Assembly (NCBI RefSeq): GCF_040409695.1
Contig: NZ_JARWGJ010000128.1
Span: 1 to 31,128 of the forward strand
DNA: 31,128 nucleotides
Direction: 5' to 3'
Origin: Longimonas sp040409695
GTDB taxonomy: Bacteria; Bacteroidota; Rhodothermia; Rhodothermales; Salinibacteraceae
Positions 15,770 through 24,972 of this stretch are shown here, piece by piece. The translations under genes were made by a program, and so were the position numbers. The stretch's first letter is position 1, and every line of letters begins with the position of its first letter. The notes under the pieces are model-generated. The model made no database searches, was not told where the DNA came from, and saw only the letters and a list, made by a program, of their open reading frames with translations.

Positions 15770-17668
15770 ATGCCTGCCCAGGTCGAATTCGAAACGATCC
15801 CCCAGCTATTCACCCGTCTGGTAGACCACTACCGCGGTAACGAGCGCACGGTGCTTCGGCACAAGCCTGATGACACCTGGCTCGACATTTCGTGGGAGGA
15901 ACTGGAGAAGCGCGTACAATCTATGGCCGGATTCCTGCACAAACAGGGTGTACGCCCCGGCGACCGGGTAGCGATCCTCTCCGAGAACCGTCCGGAGTGG
16001 GCCATCACCGACCTGGCGACCCAGATTCTTGGCGGCATCAACGTGTCGATCTACAACACGCTTCCTGCATCCAAGGTGGCCTATATCCTGAACGACTCCG
16101 GGGCAAAGTGGGTAATTGTGTCGGTTCCCGTGCAGCGCAAGAAGGTCGAAGCGGTCCTTGATGAATGCCCCGCCCTGGAGGGGATCGTTGTAATGAGCGC
16201 CCTGCCCGACGGTGCACCCGACGCGATGGTGCACTGGGAAGAGGCATTGCAGGCCGGCCACTCGTACTGGAAGAGCCACAGAGAAACGCTTCGGAAACTG
16301 GGTCGCGACGTAAGCCCATCCGATACCAGTGCCTTGATCTACACGAGCGGTACCACCGGCGACCCGAAGGGCGTGATGCTCTCGCACCGAAACTTCTGCG
16401 TGAATGCCAAGGGAGCGCTTGACCGCGTTTCGTTCCACAGCACCGATCATCACCTATCGTTCCTTCCGCTGTGTCATGCGTTTGAGCGTACGGCGGGATA
16501 CACCGCAGTGCTTGCTGCAGGTGCCAAGATAAGTTATGCGGAGAGCATAGAAGCGCTTACACAGAACCTAACCGAGGTAAAGCCCACGGTGCTGATCTCA
16601 GTACCACGCGTCTTCGAGAAGGTCTACAGCCGCGTGCGTGAGAAAGCCGAGCAAGGATCTGCAATCAAACAAGGCATCTTCAACTGGGCGGTAGGCGTGG
16701 GCGAGCGCTATGCCGAAGCCGAGCAGGACGGCAGCGCCGGACTGCTGCTTTCCATGCAGCAGAAGCTGGCCCACAAGCTCGTGTTTTCAGAACTGCATAA
16801 GAAACTCGGCGGCAACCTGCGGTTTGCAGCGTCGGGAGGCGCCGCACTCCCTAAGGAGATCGGACGTTTTTTCCAGGCTGCGGGTATTGTTATCGCGGAA
16901 GGATATGGGCTTACAGAAACGGCGCCGGTGCTCTCCGTCAATCCGCTGGAGGCCCCCCGGTTTGGAACGGTTGGTCATATCGTGCCCGACGTTACAGTCG
17001 CGATCAAAGACCTGAACGACGACAGTCCCATTGGCACGCTGAGCGGAAACGACTATCCGTCGTCGCTCACCACCGAAGAGGGCGAGATTGTTGTTAAGGG
17101 GCCGAACGTGATGGAAGCGTACTGGAAGCGTCCGGAAGAAACGCGGGGCGCATTCGACGCCGATGGCTGGTACCATACGGGCGATGTGGGCCGCTTTGTG
17201 GACGGCTACCTGCAAGTTACCGACCGCATCAAGCATATGCTGGTATCGCAGGGAGGCAAAAACATCTATCCCGGTCCGATTGAAGAGTACTTTAAAACAA
17301 AAGCGCCATTCGACCAGGTGGTTGTGCTTGGCGATGACCGTCCGTTTCTCACGGCCCTCATCGTGCCGGACTTCGACGCGGTGCGGCTGCAGGCACGTGA
17401 CTCGGGCGAGCCGGAGCATCGAGATGACAACGAGGCTCTCGTTGAAGAGCGCTGGGTCGACCGGCTTTTCAGCAAGCATATTAGTGCGTACAACAAGCAA
17501 GCGCCTGCACACGAAAAAATTCGGGCTTTCCACCTGGTTGCCGAACCATTCACGGTAGAGAACGGCATGCTTACCCCAACGCTCAAAAACAAGCGCCGCG
17601 TCATTGAAGACGAGTACGCCGACGAGATCGACGCGATGTATGAGCGCTTTGCCCGGCGCAGCTCGTAG
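15770..17668 (+). CDS. Long-chain acyl-CoA synthetase (AMP-forming fatty acid-CoA ligase)
   Basis: The 632-residue enzyme activates fatty acids to acyl-CoA with ATP, via an acyl-adenylate, for beta-oxidation or lipid synthesis. Motifs of the ANL superfamily are complete: the P-loop YTSGTTGDPKGVMLSH (191-206), the adenine motif EGYGLTETAPV, the GWYHTGDVGRFVDGYLQVTDR hinge region with the catalytic aspartate, and the C-terminal LTPTLKNKRR carrying the adenylation lysine. The length and the inserted helical segment after the P-loop fit the FadD15/long-chain group rather than acetyl-CoA synthetases. It is encoded alone; an unusual repeat cluster precedes it. Exact chain-length preference cannot be read from sequence. 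Confidence 0.94.
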   Translation: MPAQVEFETIPQLFTRLVDHYRGNERTVLRHKPDDTWLDISWEELEKRVQSMAGFLHKQGVRPGDRVAILSENRPEWAITDLATQILGGINVSIYNTLPASKVAYILNDSGAKWVIVSVPVQRKKVEAVLDECPALEGIVVMSALPDGAPDAMVHWEEALQAGHSYWKSHRETLRKLGRDVSPSDTSALIYTSGTTGDPKGVMLSHRNFCVNAKGALDRVSFHSTDHHLSFLPLCHAFERTAGYTAVLAAGAKISYAESIEALTQNLTEVKPTVLISVPRVFEKVYSRVREKAEQGSAIKQGIFNWAVGVGERYAEAEQDGSAGLLLSMQQKLAHKLVFSELHKKLGGNLRFAASGGAALPKEIGRFFQAAGIVIAEGYGLTETAPVLSVNPLEAPRFGTVGHIVPDVTVAIKDLNDDSPIGTLSGNDYPSSLTTEEGEIVVKGPNVMEAYWKRPEETRGAFDADGWYHTGDVGRFVDGYLQVTDRIKHMLVSQGGKNIYPGPIEEYFKTKAPFDQVVVLGDDRPFLTALIVPDFDAVRLQARDSGEPEHRDDNEALVEERWVDRLFSKHISAYNKQAPAHEKIRAFHLVAEPFTVENGMLTPTLKNKRRVIEDEYADEIDAMYERFARRSS

Positions 17669-17802
17669 CACGCTCTCCTCCTTGCAAGGCCATCAATATG
17701 GATTCGCATTGAAAGTACCTCTATTTTGTGGATTGACCCACGATTCAGAGTGGCGCTTCCGGATCCATGTTATAGTCGTCTGGTATGCATTGTATGATTA
17801 CT

Positions 17803-17876
<74 letters not shown>

Positions 17877-17887
17877 CCTTACAAGTG

Positions 17888-17904
17888 CATTGCAGCACAT
17901 TGCA
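17888..17904 (+). repeat. 7-bp direct repeat, 10-bp period
   Basis: CATTGCA occurs at 17888-17894 and 17898-17904, in the short tRNA trailer before the terminator. Confidence 0.5.
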
Positions 17905-17932
17905 AGACCAACTTATGAGAGCACCACGGCTT

Positions 17933-17968
17933 AAGCGCTCTGTTCTTCAGTGAACAGGGCGCTTTTTT
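17933..17968 (+). terminator. Intrinsic terminator of tRNA-Pro
   Basis: AAGCGCTCTGTTC (17933-17945) pairs with GAACAGGGCGCTT (17952-17964) over 13 bp with a single wobble, around a 6-nt loop, and the T-run continues to 17968. It ends the tRNA transcript about 60 nt after the mature 3' end. Confidence 0.92.
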
Positions 17969-18024
17969 AGTAGTGGGCCCGTACGTACTGCATGACCGCG
18001 TGCCCGATATAGACATTTTCCCTG

Positions 18025-18053
18025 AGGGAGGTGGTCTCGCTTTCCCCCTCCCT
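18025..18053 (-). terminator. Possible terminator hairpin downstream of folA
   Basis: AGGGAGG (18025-18031) pairs with CCTCCCT (18047-18053) around a 15-nt loop. On the minus strand it lies about 90 nt past the folA stop. There is only a GGGAAAATG-like sequence after it and no T-run, so the call is weak. Confidence 0.25.
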
Positions 18054-18139
18054 ATTCCTTGCCAGAGCCCTCTACCTCGAAATAGGTTCTCATCTCCGGC
18101 TGCTGTGGCGCGTATAGTTTCACCGGCGACAAGATCGAA

Positions 18140-18637
18140 TCACGCGCTTGTGCGCTCGTACGTCACAAACGCAAATCCGTCGCGTTCGTCACGCTGCACC
18201 TCGGTAAAAGTATCCCCAACCAGATGCTTGTATGGCGGAAAGAACGTATCACCCTCATAGTCCCCCTCGACCTCGGTAAGTTCGAGCCGGTCGGCGCGCG
18301 AAAGAAACTGCTCGTAGATCTGCTGTCCGCCTCCCACATAGAGCGTAGCTTCGCTGGCGACTGCATCGAGCGCATCTGGAATTGAAGCGTACGATTCAAC
18401 GTCATCGTATTCGTCAAACGTCCTGGTCGTTGTCAGAATCAGCTGACGCCGGTCTGGAAGCGGCCCGCCAAACGTTTCAGCAATAGACTCGAAGGTGCGC
18501 CGCCCCATGAGCAGCGGGTGCCCTGTTGTAAGACGCTTAAAGCGCTTTAGGTCATCGGGGAGGTGCCAGGGCAGGTCGCCGTCTTTGCCGATGACACGAT
18601 TTTCGCATGCTACGGCAGCAATGAGTACGATGGTCAC
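18140..18637 (-). CDS. folA: Dihydrofolate reductase
   Basis: FolA reduces dihydrofolate to tetrahydrofolate with NADPH, feeding thymidylate, purine and methionine synthesis. The 165-residue length is standard. The N-terminus TIVLIAAVACENRVIGKDGDLPWHLPDDLKRF is unmistakable; W24 and D29 match the substrate-site Trp and the catalytic acid. MGRRTFESI and the C-terminal VGGGQQIYEQFL carry the NADPH-binding turns. thyA, a frequent neighbour of folA, is not adjacent here. The start ATG is the first possible for the family N-terminus. Confidence 0.96.
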   Translation of the reverse strand: MTIVLIAAVACENRVIGKDGDLPWHLPDDLKRFKRLTTGHPLLMGRRTFESIAETFGGPLPDRRQLILTTTRTFDEYDDVESYASIPDALDAVASEATLYVGGGQQIYEQFLSRADRLELTEVEGDYEGDTFFPPYKHLVGDTFTEVQRDERDGFAFVTYERTSA

Positions 18638-18695
18638 GACACACAGAAGTCCTTATTCGTGGAGTGGTTACTTGGCTTCTGTACGTACGTCACAA

Positions 18696-18723
18696 CGCCC
18701 TCGCTCCGTGAAGAACGAGGGCG
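18696..18723. other. GC-rich hairpin between folA and the GlmU-like gene
   Basis: CGCCCTCG (18696-18703) pairs with CGAGGGCG (18716-18723) around a 12-nt loop. No T-run follows on either strand. It lies in the divergent spacer (18638-18927), which otherwise holds no gene; the open frame entering from 18754 is an upstream extension of the GlmU-like gene. Confidence 0.4.
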
Positions 18724-18927
18724 CTAAAGCCCTCCGTTCATAATATTTGACGAGTGTTGACTCAGAACACTGAGGCGTCGTTCTTGTCGGGCTCTTCTAT
18801 TGAGTGCCCGATAGTTTTTATTGAGGGCAGTCTTAAACACAGGAAACTTGACTCCGGCAGATCTACGCCGTTCCTTGATACTGCCGCACGCCGACGCCTC
18901 CCCGATACAAATCGACGTCCTGTTTGC

Positions 18928-20211
18928 ATGACGCTCTGCCTCTTCGAAGATAAGACAGCCGCTCATCTCGCCCCCCTTACTCATACCCGTGCCGTGCACG
19001 AACTCCGCTGCGGAATGCACACGCTGGGGGCCACACTGCAACGGACGTTCCCGCACACGTCTCTCGCGCTGCACACGCGGCAGCATCTTGAAGCGGTCGT
19101 AGCTGCGCGTGCGCCCCGTGCCACTGTGAACCGACTGCCTACCGACGACGAGGGCGTCCTGTTTGTGCATGGCGGCGCGCTGCCCGCACCTGGCTGGGTC
19201 GATGCGGTAACGGCTTCGGTAAACGAAGCGACCGCGCGCGTCTTCACGGCAGGCTCCACGCTCATCGCTGCCTGGTGGCCCGACCCGCACGCGCTACCGG
19301 CTGATCTGCTTTCGAACAACGCGTTGCCCGCAGACGCCTTCAGCGCGGCTCCGGTCACTGACCTGGGCGCTGTGCCCCGTGTCACTCGCACCTGGCACCT
19401 CATGGATGCGCTGCGCGGCCGCCTCGATCAAGAACTTGGGGCAGCAATCAACGCATCGCCGTCTGACGCGCCTTTACACGGGGTCCATGCGTCGGCTGTC
19501 GTTGATGCCCCCGAGCAGGTATACCTTGCCCCCGGCGCCTCCGTAGGAGCCGGAGCCATTCTGAACGCTGAAGATGGACCGATCTATATCGACTCGGAGG
19601 CCGCTGTACTGGAGCAGGCCGTCGTGCGCGGTCCCATCTACATCGGACCTCAATCTCAGATCAAGCGAGGCGCTGACGTTGAGGGCTCCTCATTCGGTAC
19701 GTACAGCAAGATAGGCGGCGAGGTGCATGACTGCATTGTGCAGGGCTACTCCAACAAAGGCCATGCAGGCTTTTTAGGGCATAGCATCCTGGGGGAGTGG
19801 TGCAATCTTGGCGCTGACACCAACACCTCGAATCTCAAGAACGACTATGGTACCGTAAGTGTCTACGATGCTGCCGCCGCCGGCTTTGTTGACACCGGAC
19901 GCCAGTTTATGGGACTGGTCATGGGCGATCACTCAAAATGCGGCATCAACACGATGTTTAACACCGGCACGGTTGTAGGTACCGGATGCAACGTGTACGA
20001 CAGCGGATTCCCCCCTCGGTATCTCCCCAGCTTTTCGTGGGGCAGCCCGCACAGCGGGTTTGTCGACTACCGGTTGGCCAAAGCGCTCAGTGTGGCCGCT
20101 CGCGTCATGGCCCGGCGCGACAAGACGTTGACGGCTGCTCAAGAACAGCTTCTTACGCGTCTGTTTGAGAAGACGGCGCCGCAGCGCGTGGCGATGCGTC
20201 AAGATGGATAA
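18928..20211 (+). CDS. GlmU-family sugar nucleotidyltransferase/acetyltransferase-like protein
   Basis: The product has 427 residues from the ATG at 18928. The frame is open 58 codons further upstream, but that part has no family similarity, whereas MTLCLFEDKTAAHLAPLTHTR is the family N-terminus. This is the alternative GlmU-like group common in Bacteroidota, thought to make UDP-N-acetylglucosamine or a related nucleotide sugar. An N-terminal nucleotidyl-transferase-like domain (1-190) is followed by a left-handed beta-helix of hexapeptide repeats (about 200-385: VYLAPGASVGAGAILNAEDGPIYI). The GEWCNLGADTNTSNLKNDYGTV loop is typical of the acetyl-transferase half. Its last 59 bp overlap the convergent phosphoesterase gene. 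Exact substrates are inferred from the family. Confidence 0.88.
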   Translation: MTLCLFEDKTAAHLAPLTHTRAVHELRCGMHTLGATLQRTFPHTSLALHTRQHLEAVVAARAPRATVNRLPTDDEGVLFVHGGALPAPGWVDAVTASVNEATARVFTAGSTLIAAWWPDPHALPADLLSNNALPADAFSAAPVTDLGAVPRVTRTWHLMDALRGRLDQELGAAINASPSDAPLHGVHASAVVDAPEQVYLAPGASVGAGAILNAEDGPIYIDSEAAVLEQAVVRGPIYIGPQSQIKRGADVEGSSFGTYSKIGGEVHDCIVQGYSNKGHAGFLGHSILGEWCNLGADTNTSNLKNDYGTVSVYDAAAAGFVDTGRQFMGLVMGDHSKCGINTMFNTGTVVGTGCNVYDSGFPPRYLPSFSWGSPHSGFVDYRLAKALSVAARVMARRDKTLTAAQEQLLTRLFEKTAPQRVAMRQDG

Positions 20212-20683
20212 CGTCGACGTTCGAGGCCTTTCCGTCTTTTACTTTCAGGCGTAAGCAGGTTTTCTTCTGGTGAAACCCCTGCCGCCCGGCAGCTCCGGGA
20301 TTCACGAACAGCATGTTGTCCAGTTCGGCGACGCGCTCAATGCGCAAGATGTGACTGTGTCCGCAGATGAATATGTTGGGCGGGTCTTCGGCAAGCCGCT
20401 TGCCCATGTTCGCCTGCCAGCGCCCGGGCCGGCCGGCGATGTGCTCGACCCACACCGAGAGTCCGCCAAACGTGAAGCGCTCCCGCTCCGGCAGGCGCCG
20501 CCGCGTGTCCGCATCATCCACGTTGCCGTACACAGCATGCACCGGCGCCAACGTAGCCAGCCCATCAAGAATGGAAAGATCACCAACATCACCGGCATGC
20601 ACGATGGCATCCACCCCATCCAATACGTTGACCAGGTCGGGGTGAAAGTATCCGTGCGTATCCGACAGAATACCGAGTTCCAT
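20153..20683 (-). CDS. YfcE/MJ0936-type metallophosphoesterase
   Basis: The product has 176 residues from the ATG at 20683; a TTG two codons upstream is possible. All calcineurin-like metal motifs are present: D8-T-H10, G31-D32, G53-N54, H81 (VEHIAG), G108-H-S-H111 and N128-P-G. Members of this family hydrolyse phosphodiesters in vitro, usually with Mn2+, and their cellular substrate is mostly unknown. The C-terminal 20 residues (LDASPRAAAPSSQTDA) are beyond the fold and are encoded antisense to the end of the GlmU-like gene. Confidence 0.92.
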   Translation of the reverse strand: MELGILSDTHGYFHPDLVNVLDGVDAIVHAGDVGDLSILDGLATLAPVHAVYGNVDDADTRRRLPERERFTFGGLSVWVEHIAGRPGRWQANMGKRLAEDPPNIFICGHSHILRIERVAELDNMLFVNPGAAGRQGFHQKKTCLRLKVKDGKASNVDVIHLDASPRAAAPSSQTDA

Positions 20684-20797
20684 AGACAAAAGGTGTTAGC
20701 AAAGTATAGTGCAAGCTCGCTGCACCGTGCCGCCACCAAAGCGCGCAGCAGCGCGTGAATGCCGCGAGGGGGTGCAGAGCAAAGACGCACACAGCAG

Positions 20798-20826
20798 TAG
20801 AGGCGGCTCGCCGTGAGCCGCCCCTA
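20798..20826. repeat. REP-like GC palindrome
   Basis: GGCGGCTC (20802-20809) and GAGCCGCC (20815-20822) form a perfect 8-bp stem around GCCGT. After one mismatch, TAG and CTA extend it, so the element begins TAGAGGCGGCTC and ends GAGCCGCCCCTA. Read from the other strand it starts GTAGGGGCGGCTC, resembling the GTAGGGGC-type interspersed palindromes seen in many bacterial genomes. Only one copy is in this window. Confidence 0.55.
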
Positions 20827-20854
20827 CGCACCGATGCGCATGTAACACGTTTCG

Positions 20855-21538
20855 CTACAGTTCAACGGTCTCATCAAAGTCGACAATCAGCGGCTCAAAC
20901 CCGGCCTCTTCAGCGGCGGCCTCAAAGTCAGACAGGTCTACCTCGATAAACGGGAACGTGTCGTAGTGTAGCGGCACGATCGTATCGGCATCCACCATCG
21001 TAGCGGTATGGATCGTGCCCGGAATGCCCATCGTAACCACGTCGCCAATCGGGGCCAGCAGCACATCGATGTCGTACTGCTCTCCAATCCACTCCATCTC
21101 AACGAAGGGGGCCGTGTCGCCGGTGTAGTAAACCGTCAGATCGCCAAAGTCAAGCACAAACCCGATAGGCACGCCGCCGTAGCTTCCATCCGGAAAGGAC
21201 GCGGTATGGCGTGCATGAACGGCTTCCACGTGCCCCCACGGAAAGTCAAGCGATCCGCCTTCGTTCAGCGGATGCACCGACTCGTGCCCAAACTCCTGCT
21301 GCACGTGCGTAATCACCTCGAACGTTCCAATTACAAGCGGATCGCCCTGCTTCGTGAGCGGCTCCGTATCCGCAAAGTGGTCAGCGTGCGGGTGTGAGAT
21401 CAGAATCACATCCGGATCCACATCTGCAGGCGTTGTCTTCGTGTGCGGGTTGTTATCCGCCAGGAAGGGGTCAAAGAGAAACGTGTTTGTGTCCGACTCC
21501 AGCTGAAAAGTAGCGTGCCCGAAATACGTTAAATCCAT
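20855..21538 (-). CDS. UPF0173 metal-dependent hydrolase (metallo-beta-lactamase fold)
   Basis: The product has 227 residues from the ATG at 21538, the normal family length; the frame continues 61 codons upstream without similarity. The start MDLTYFGHATFQLE is the classical UPF0173 N-terminus. H49-P-H51-A-D53-H54 is the HxHxDH metal site; later ligands are in EAVHARHTASF, YYTGDTAPF and VPLHYDTFP. It resembles the YtkL/UlaG-like branch of the metallo-beta-lactamase superfamily; the substrate is not known. It is divergent from the large FAD dehydrogenase gene, with a 243-bp spacer that could carry shared control elements. Confidence 0.93.
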   Translation of the reverse strand: MDLTYFGHATFQLESDTNTFLFDPFLADNNPHTKTTPADVDPDVILISHPHADHFADTEPLTKQGDPLVIGTFEVITHVQQEFGHESVHPLNEGGSLDFPWGHVEAVHARHTASFPDGSYGGVPIGFVLDFGDLTVYYTGDTAPFVEMEWIGEQYDIDVLLAPIGDVVTMGIPGTIHTATMVDADTIVPLHYDTFPFIEVDLSDFEAAAEEAGFEPLIVDFDETVEL

Positions 21539-21579
21539 AATAGACCGTTCGTTGGATGCAAGCGTCTCGCGAATAACTA

Positions 21580-21592
21580 TGTATCGGATACA
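21580..21592. promoter_or_regulatory. Short palindrome in divergent spacer, candidate operator
   Basis: TGTATC and GATACA flank a single G, giving a 13-bp palindrome 42 bp upstream of the UPF0173 gene start and 190 bp upstream of the FAD dehydrogenase start. No regulator gene is adjacent. Confidence 0.3.
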
Positions 21593-21781
21593 ACGGCACA
21601 AAAGCGACATGCGGTTCACGCATATTGCGGGACCGTATGCCATAATAATGTAACGGGCTTCCGGCACCTGCTTTGCTTTTGGGATGCGGACGCCGTGCAC
21701 ATCGCGTATTTTGTTACGCAACCCGTACTATTGTGCCCCGCATCATGTTGAATCCATATAAGCCGGGCCCCGTCCAATACA

Positions 21782-24700
21782 ATGTCTATCGCTGATTCAT
21801 TTGCGCTTCCCCGCCCTCCCATGGCCACTCCGTCTGTCAGCACGCTTCCAGCGTCAACCTCTGCGACCAAACGTCCAGTTACCGACCACCTGCGATCCAC
21901 GCTCGCCGACCGCCTGCGTCCGCGCCTGCAAGGAGAACTGCGCATCGACGCGATGACTCGCGCGCTCTACGCGACCGATGCGAGCATGTACCAGATGGAA
22001 CCGGTGGCGCTCTGCATCCCCAAAACCCCAGAAGATGTGCAGGCAACCATTGAAGAGGCTAATGCGCTCGAAATACCGGTACTGCCTCGTGGTGGCGGAT
22101 CCTCGCTGGCCGGACAGGGCGTCAACACAGCCGTAGTCATCGACTTTACGCGGCATCTCGATGCGATTCTTGACATTGACGTAGAGGCGCAGCAGGTTAC
22201 CGTGCAGCCCGGCATCACGCTCGATGCCTTGAATAAAGCGCTTGCTCCGCACGGACTCATGGTAGGGCCCGACCCGGCCAGTAGCAGCCGGGCTACGCTG
22301 GGCGGCATGGTTGCCAACAACTCAACCGGCACCCACTCCATCCGGTACGGCAACATGATCCACCATGTGCACGCCGTACAGGGCGTTCTCCCCGATGGCA
22401 GTCCCATTCGTTTTGGACCGCTCTCGCATCGGGGATGGCAGCAGAAGATGCGGGGCGATGGACGCGAAGGCGTGATCTACCGGAGCCTTGATGCGCTGCT
22501 CAGCGCCCACCGCGATGTCATTGAGCGCGACACCACCAGCCACTGGCGCCGCAACAACGGCTACCGGCTGGAGCACCTGTTGGAGGCGGGCAACCGCAAC
22601 CTCGCGCAGCTCATGGCTGGCAGCGAGGGCACCCTCGCCGTTCTCACGGAGATGACGATCGACCTGGTCAAGAAGCCCACGACAACGGTGCTTGGCATTG
22701 CTGCCTACGACACCCGCGACGAGGCACTCGAAGCCGTAACCACCCTTCTCGATACCGACCCCGATGCCGTTGAGCTGTTCGACGGCGTGGCCATCGAGCG
22801 CATACGCAACACGCCGGGCTACGCCGAGCGGCTCACGTTCATTGACGGCACGCCCGGTGGCGTGCTCATCGTTGAGTATGCTGGCGACGCGAAAGAGGCG
22901 CTCAGCGCAAAGCTGGATGCGCTCGACGACGTGCTGCCCGGCACCGATGCGCGCGGCCGGGCACGGCGCGTTGTTGACGACGACGCCATCAAGAACGTAT
23001 GGGATATCCGCAAGGAGGGACTCGGCCTGGTGATGGGCGTGGAGGGCGACTACAAGCCGTGGGCGGTCATCGAAGATGCGTCGGTTCCGGTTGAGCACCT
23101 GCCCGACTATATCGATGAGCTGAGCACGCTGATCGACTCGATGGGGGTACGGGCAGCCTACTACGCCCATGCCTCAGCCGGCTGCCTACACGTTCGCCCC
23201 TTTGTAAACACAAAAACGCAGGAAGGCGTCGAGCAGCTCGATGCCATTGCCAGGGGCTCTCTGAAGCTCGTAAAGCGCTACGGGGGTGCGATCTCTTCGG
23301 AGCACGGCGACGGAATTGTACGGGGCGCGCTCAACCGCGAAATGCTTGGCGATGAACTCTATGCCGTCAATAAGCAAACCAAGGCGATCTTTGACCCCGA
23401 CAACCTGCTGAATCCGGGCAAGATCGTGGACGTGCCGCCGCTGACCGAGAACCTGCGCATGGGCCCCGACTACGACACGCGTCCACTCGCCACGTCGATG
23501 AGCTTCGAGGCCGAAGGGGGCTTTGCGCATCTCCTCGAAAAGTGCAATGGCAACGGCGCCTGCCGCAAGCGCGACTCAGGCACTATGTGCCCCAGCTTCA
23601 TGGCTACACGCGACGAGGAAGACTCTACACGCGGCCGGGCCAACGCATTGCGTTCGGCCCTCGCTGGCGACCTGCCCGACGATGCGTTTACCAGCGATCG
23701 CATGTACGAGGTCATGGATCTCTGCATCCAGTGCAAGGCCTGTAAGACAGAGTGCCCCTCAAACGTCGACATGGCTAAGATCAAAACGGAGTGGCTGCAT
23801 CAGTACTGGCAGGAGCACCGCATGCCGTGGCGTACCTGGCTGTTTGCCCATCAGCCCCAGTTTGTTCGCAAGCTGGCGGGTACGCCCCTTGCTTCGCTGG
23901 TCAACTGGTCGTCGCGTCAGGGCTGGATGCGCCGTATGGGAGAATGGATGATGGGCGTTAGCGCCGAGCGCGACCTGCCGCCTTTTGCTCGCGAAACAGC
24001 CTTCCAGATGGATCTGGAGGCCGCAAACCCTCCGGATGGGCCAGAAGTCGTGTTCTTCGCCGATACGTTCAACGCATACCACACGCCCGAGGTGGTGCGT
24101 GCAGCCGTGCAATTCTTGCAGCGCACGGGCCATCGCGTTACGCTGGCCCCTGAGGGCCTCTGTTGCGGACGTACGTTTATCTCGAAGGGGCTCGTCACGA
24201 AGGCGCAACGTACAGCACTGCATACGCTTGAGAGGCTCTATCCGTATGTAAAGAAGGGGCTTCCGATTGTAGGCCTTGAGCCAAGCTGTATACACACGCT
24301 CGACGATGAATTTCTATCGCTGCTCCCGGGAGAGTTACGCGCTCAGGAGCTGGCCGAGCAGGTGCACGGATTTGAGGAGTTCGTGGCACAGCGCCTTGCC
24401 GAAGGCGCCCTTGACACCGCCGAGTGGGCATCATCTCCTTCAACCAACGGGTCGAAGAATGAGCTCCTCCTGCATGGGCACTGTCACCAGAAGGCGCTTG
24501 TTGGCACAGAGGCTACAGAGCGCATCCTGCAGGCAGCAGGCTATGACGTAACGGCCCTGGATGCCGGATGCTGTGGTATGGCGGGCGCGTTTGGCTACGA
24601 AGCAGAGCACGTCGACATCTCCAAGCAGATGGCCGAGCTTCGCCTGGCTCCAGCCGTACGCCAAACTTCGGAGCAGACAACCGTCTCTGCACCCGGCTTC

Positions 24701-24784
24701 TCGTGCCGCTCGCAGATCAAGGACGTAACAGCACGCACCGCTCAGCACCCTGCGGTGCTTCTCAACAACGCGCTGCGGAGCTGA
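21782..24784 (+). CDS. FAD-linked oxidase / Fe-S fusion dehydrogenase (YdiJ type, D-2-hydroxyacid dehydrogenase-like)
   Basis: This 1000-residue protein fuses a GlcD-like flavin half with a GlpC-like iron-sulfur half. The N-terminal FAD-binding PCMH domain (about 60-290) includes LPRGGGSSLAGQGVN and GGMVANNSTGTHSIRYG. The FAD-oxidase C domain (about 290-560) has HASAGCLHVRPFVN and SSEHGDGIVRG. Cysteines for two 4Fe-4S clusters start at C588 (CNGNGACRKRDSGTMCPS) and C648 (CIQCKACKTECPSN). The last 300 residues have two CCG domains (GLCCGRTF; HGHCHQKAL with GCCGMAGAFG). YdiJ-type enzymes oxidise D-2-hydroxyacids (2-hydroxyglutarate or lactate) and pass electrons to the respiratory chain; the precise substrate here is unknown. 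It ends at a strong terminator shared with the convergent peptidase gene. Confidence 0.93.
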   Translation: MSIADSFALPRPPMATPSVSTLPASTSATKRPVTDHLRSTLADRLRPRLQGELRIDAMTRALYATDASMYQMEPVALCIPKTPEDVQATIEEANALEIPVLPRGGGSSLAGQGVNTAVVIDFTRHLDAILDIDVEAQQVTVQPGITLDALNKALAPHGLMVGPDPASSSRATLGGMVANNSTGTHSIRYGNMIHHVHAVQGVLPDGSPIRFGPLSHRGWQQKMRGDGREGVIYRSLDALLSAHRDVIERDTTSHWRRNNGYRLEHLLEAGNRNLAQLMAGSEGTLAVLTEMTIDLVKKPTTTVLGIAAYDTRDEALEAVTTLLDTDPDAVELFDGVAIERIRNTPGYAERLTFIDGTPGGVLIVEYAGDAKEALSAKLDALDDVLPGTDARGRARRVVDDDAIKNVWDIRKEGLGLVMGVEGDYKPWAVIEDASVPVEHLPDYIDELSTLIDSMGVRAAYYAHASAGCLHVRPFVNTKTQEGVEQLDAIARGSLKLVKRYGGAISSEHGDGIVRGALNREMLGDELYAVNKQTKAIFDPDNLLNPGKIVDVPPLTENLRMGPDYDTRPLATSMSFEAEGGFAHLLEKCNGNGACRKRDSGTMCPSFMATRDEEDSTRGRANALRSALAGDLPDDAFTSDRMYEVMDLCIQCKACKTECPSNVDMAKIKTEWLHQYWQEHRMPWRTWLFAHQPQFVRKLAGTPLASLVNWSSRQGWMRRMGEWMMGVSAERDLPPFARETAFQMDLEAANPPDGPEVVFFADTFNAYHTPEVVRAAVQFLQRTGHRVTLAPEGLCCGRTFISKGLVTKAQRTALHTLERLYPYVKKGLPIVGLEPSCIHTLDDEFLSLLPGELRAQELAEQVHGFEEFVAQRLAEGALDTAEWASSPSTNGSKNELLLHGHCHQKALVGTEATERILQAAGYDVTALDAGCCGMAGAFGYEAEHVDISKQMAELRLAPAVRQTSEQTTVSAPGFSCRSQIKDVTARTAQHPAVLLNNALRS

Positions 24785-24855
24785 TCTGCTTTCTGACGAG
24801 GGCAGGATGTGTAGATGCACACCTTTGCTTTGCCTTTGCTCTGGCCATCAACTAC

Positions 24856-24896
24856 AAAACCCGCCGGGTGCCGCAAGGGCCCGGCGGGTTTTTTTT
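24856..24896 (+). terminator. Strong intrinsic terminator between convergent genes
   Basis: AACCCGCCGGG (24858-24868) pairs perfectly with CCCGGCGGGTT (24880-24890) around an 11-nt loop, and T24889-T24896 is an eight-T run. Four A residues at 24856-24859 give a short T-run on the other strand, so it may also stop the peptidase transcript coming from the right. Confidence 0.93.
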
Positions 24897-24972
24897 GGTG
24901 CGGTTGTAGGGTAGCGCGCTTTTACGCTATGCGTTTCCGTAGTTGCACGTTAGCGGACGCACGACTACCGCG

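Noticed and set aside
18754..18927. Upstream extension of the GlmU-like open frame
   Set aside because: The 58 residues are serine/arginine-rich and unrelated to the family; the ATG at 18928 gives the standard N-terminus.
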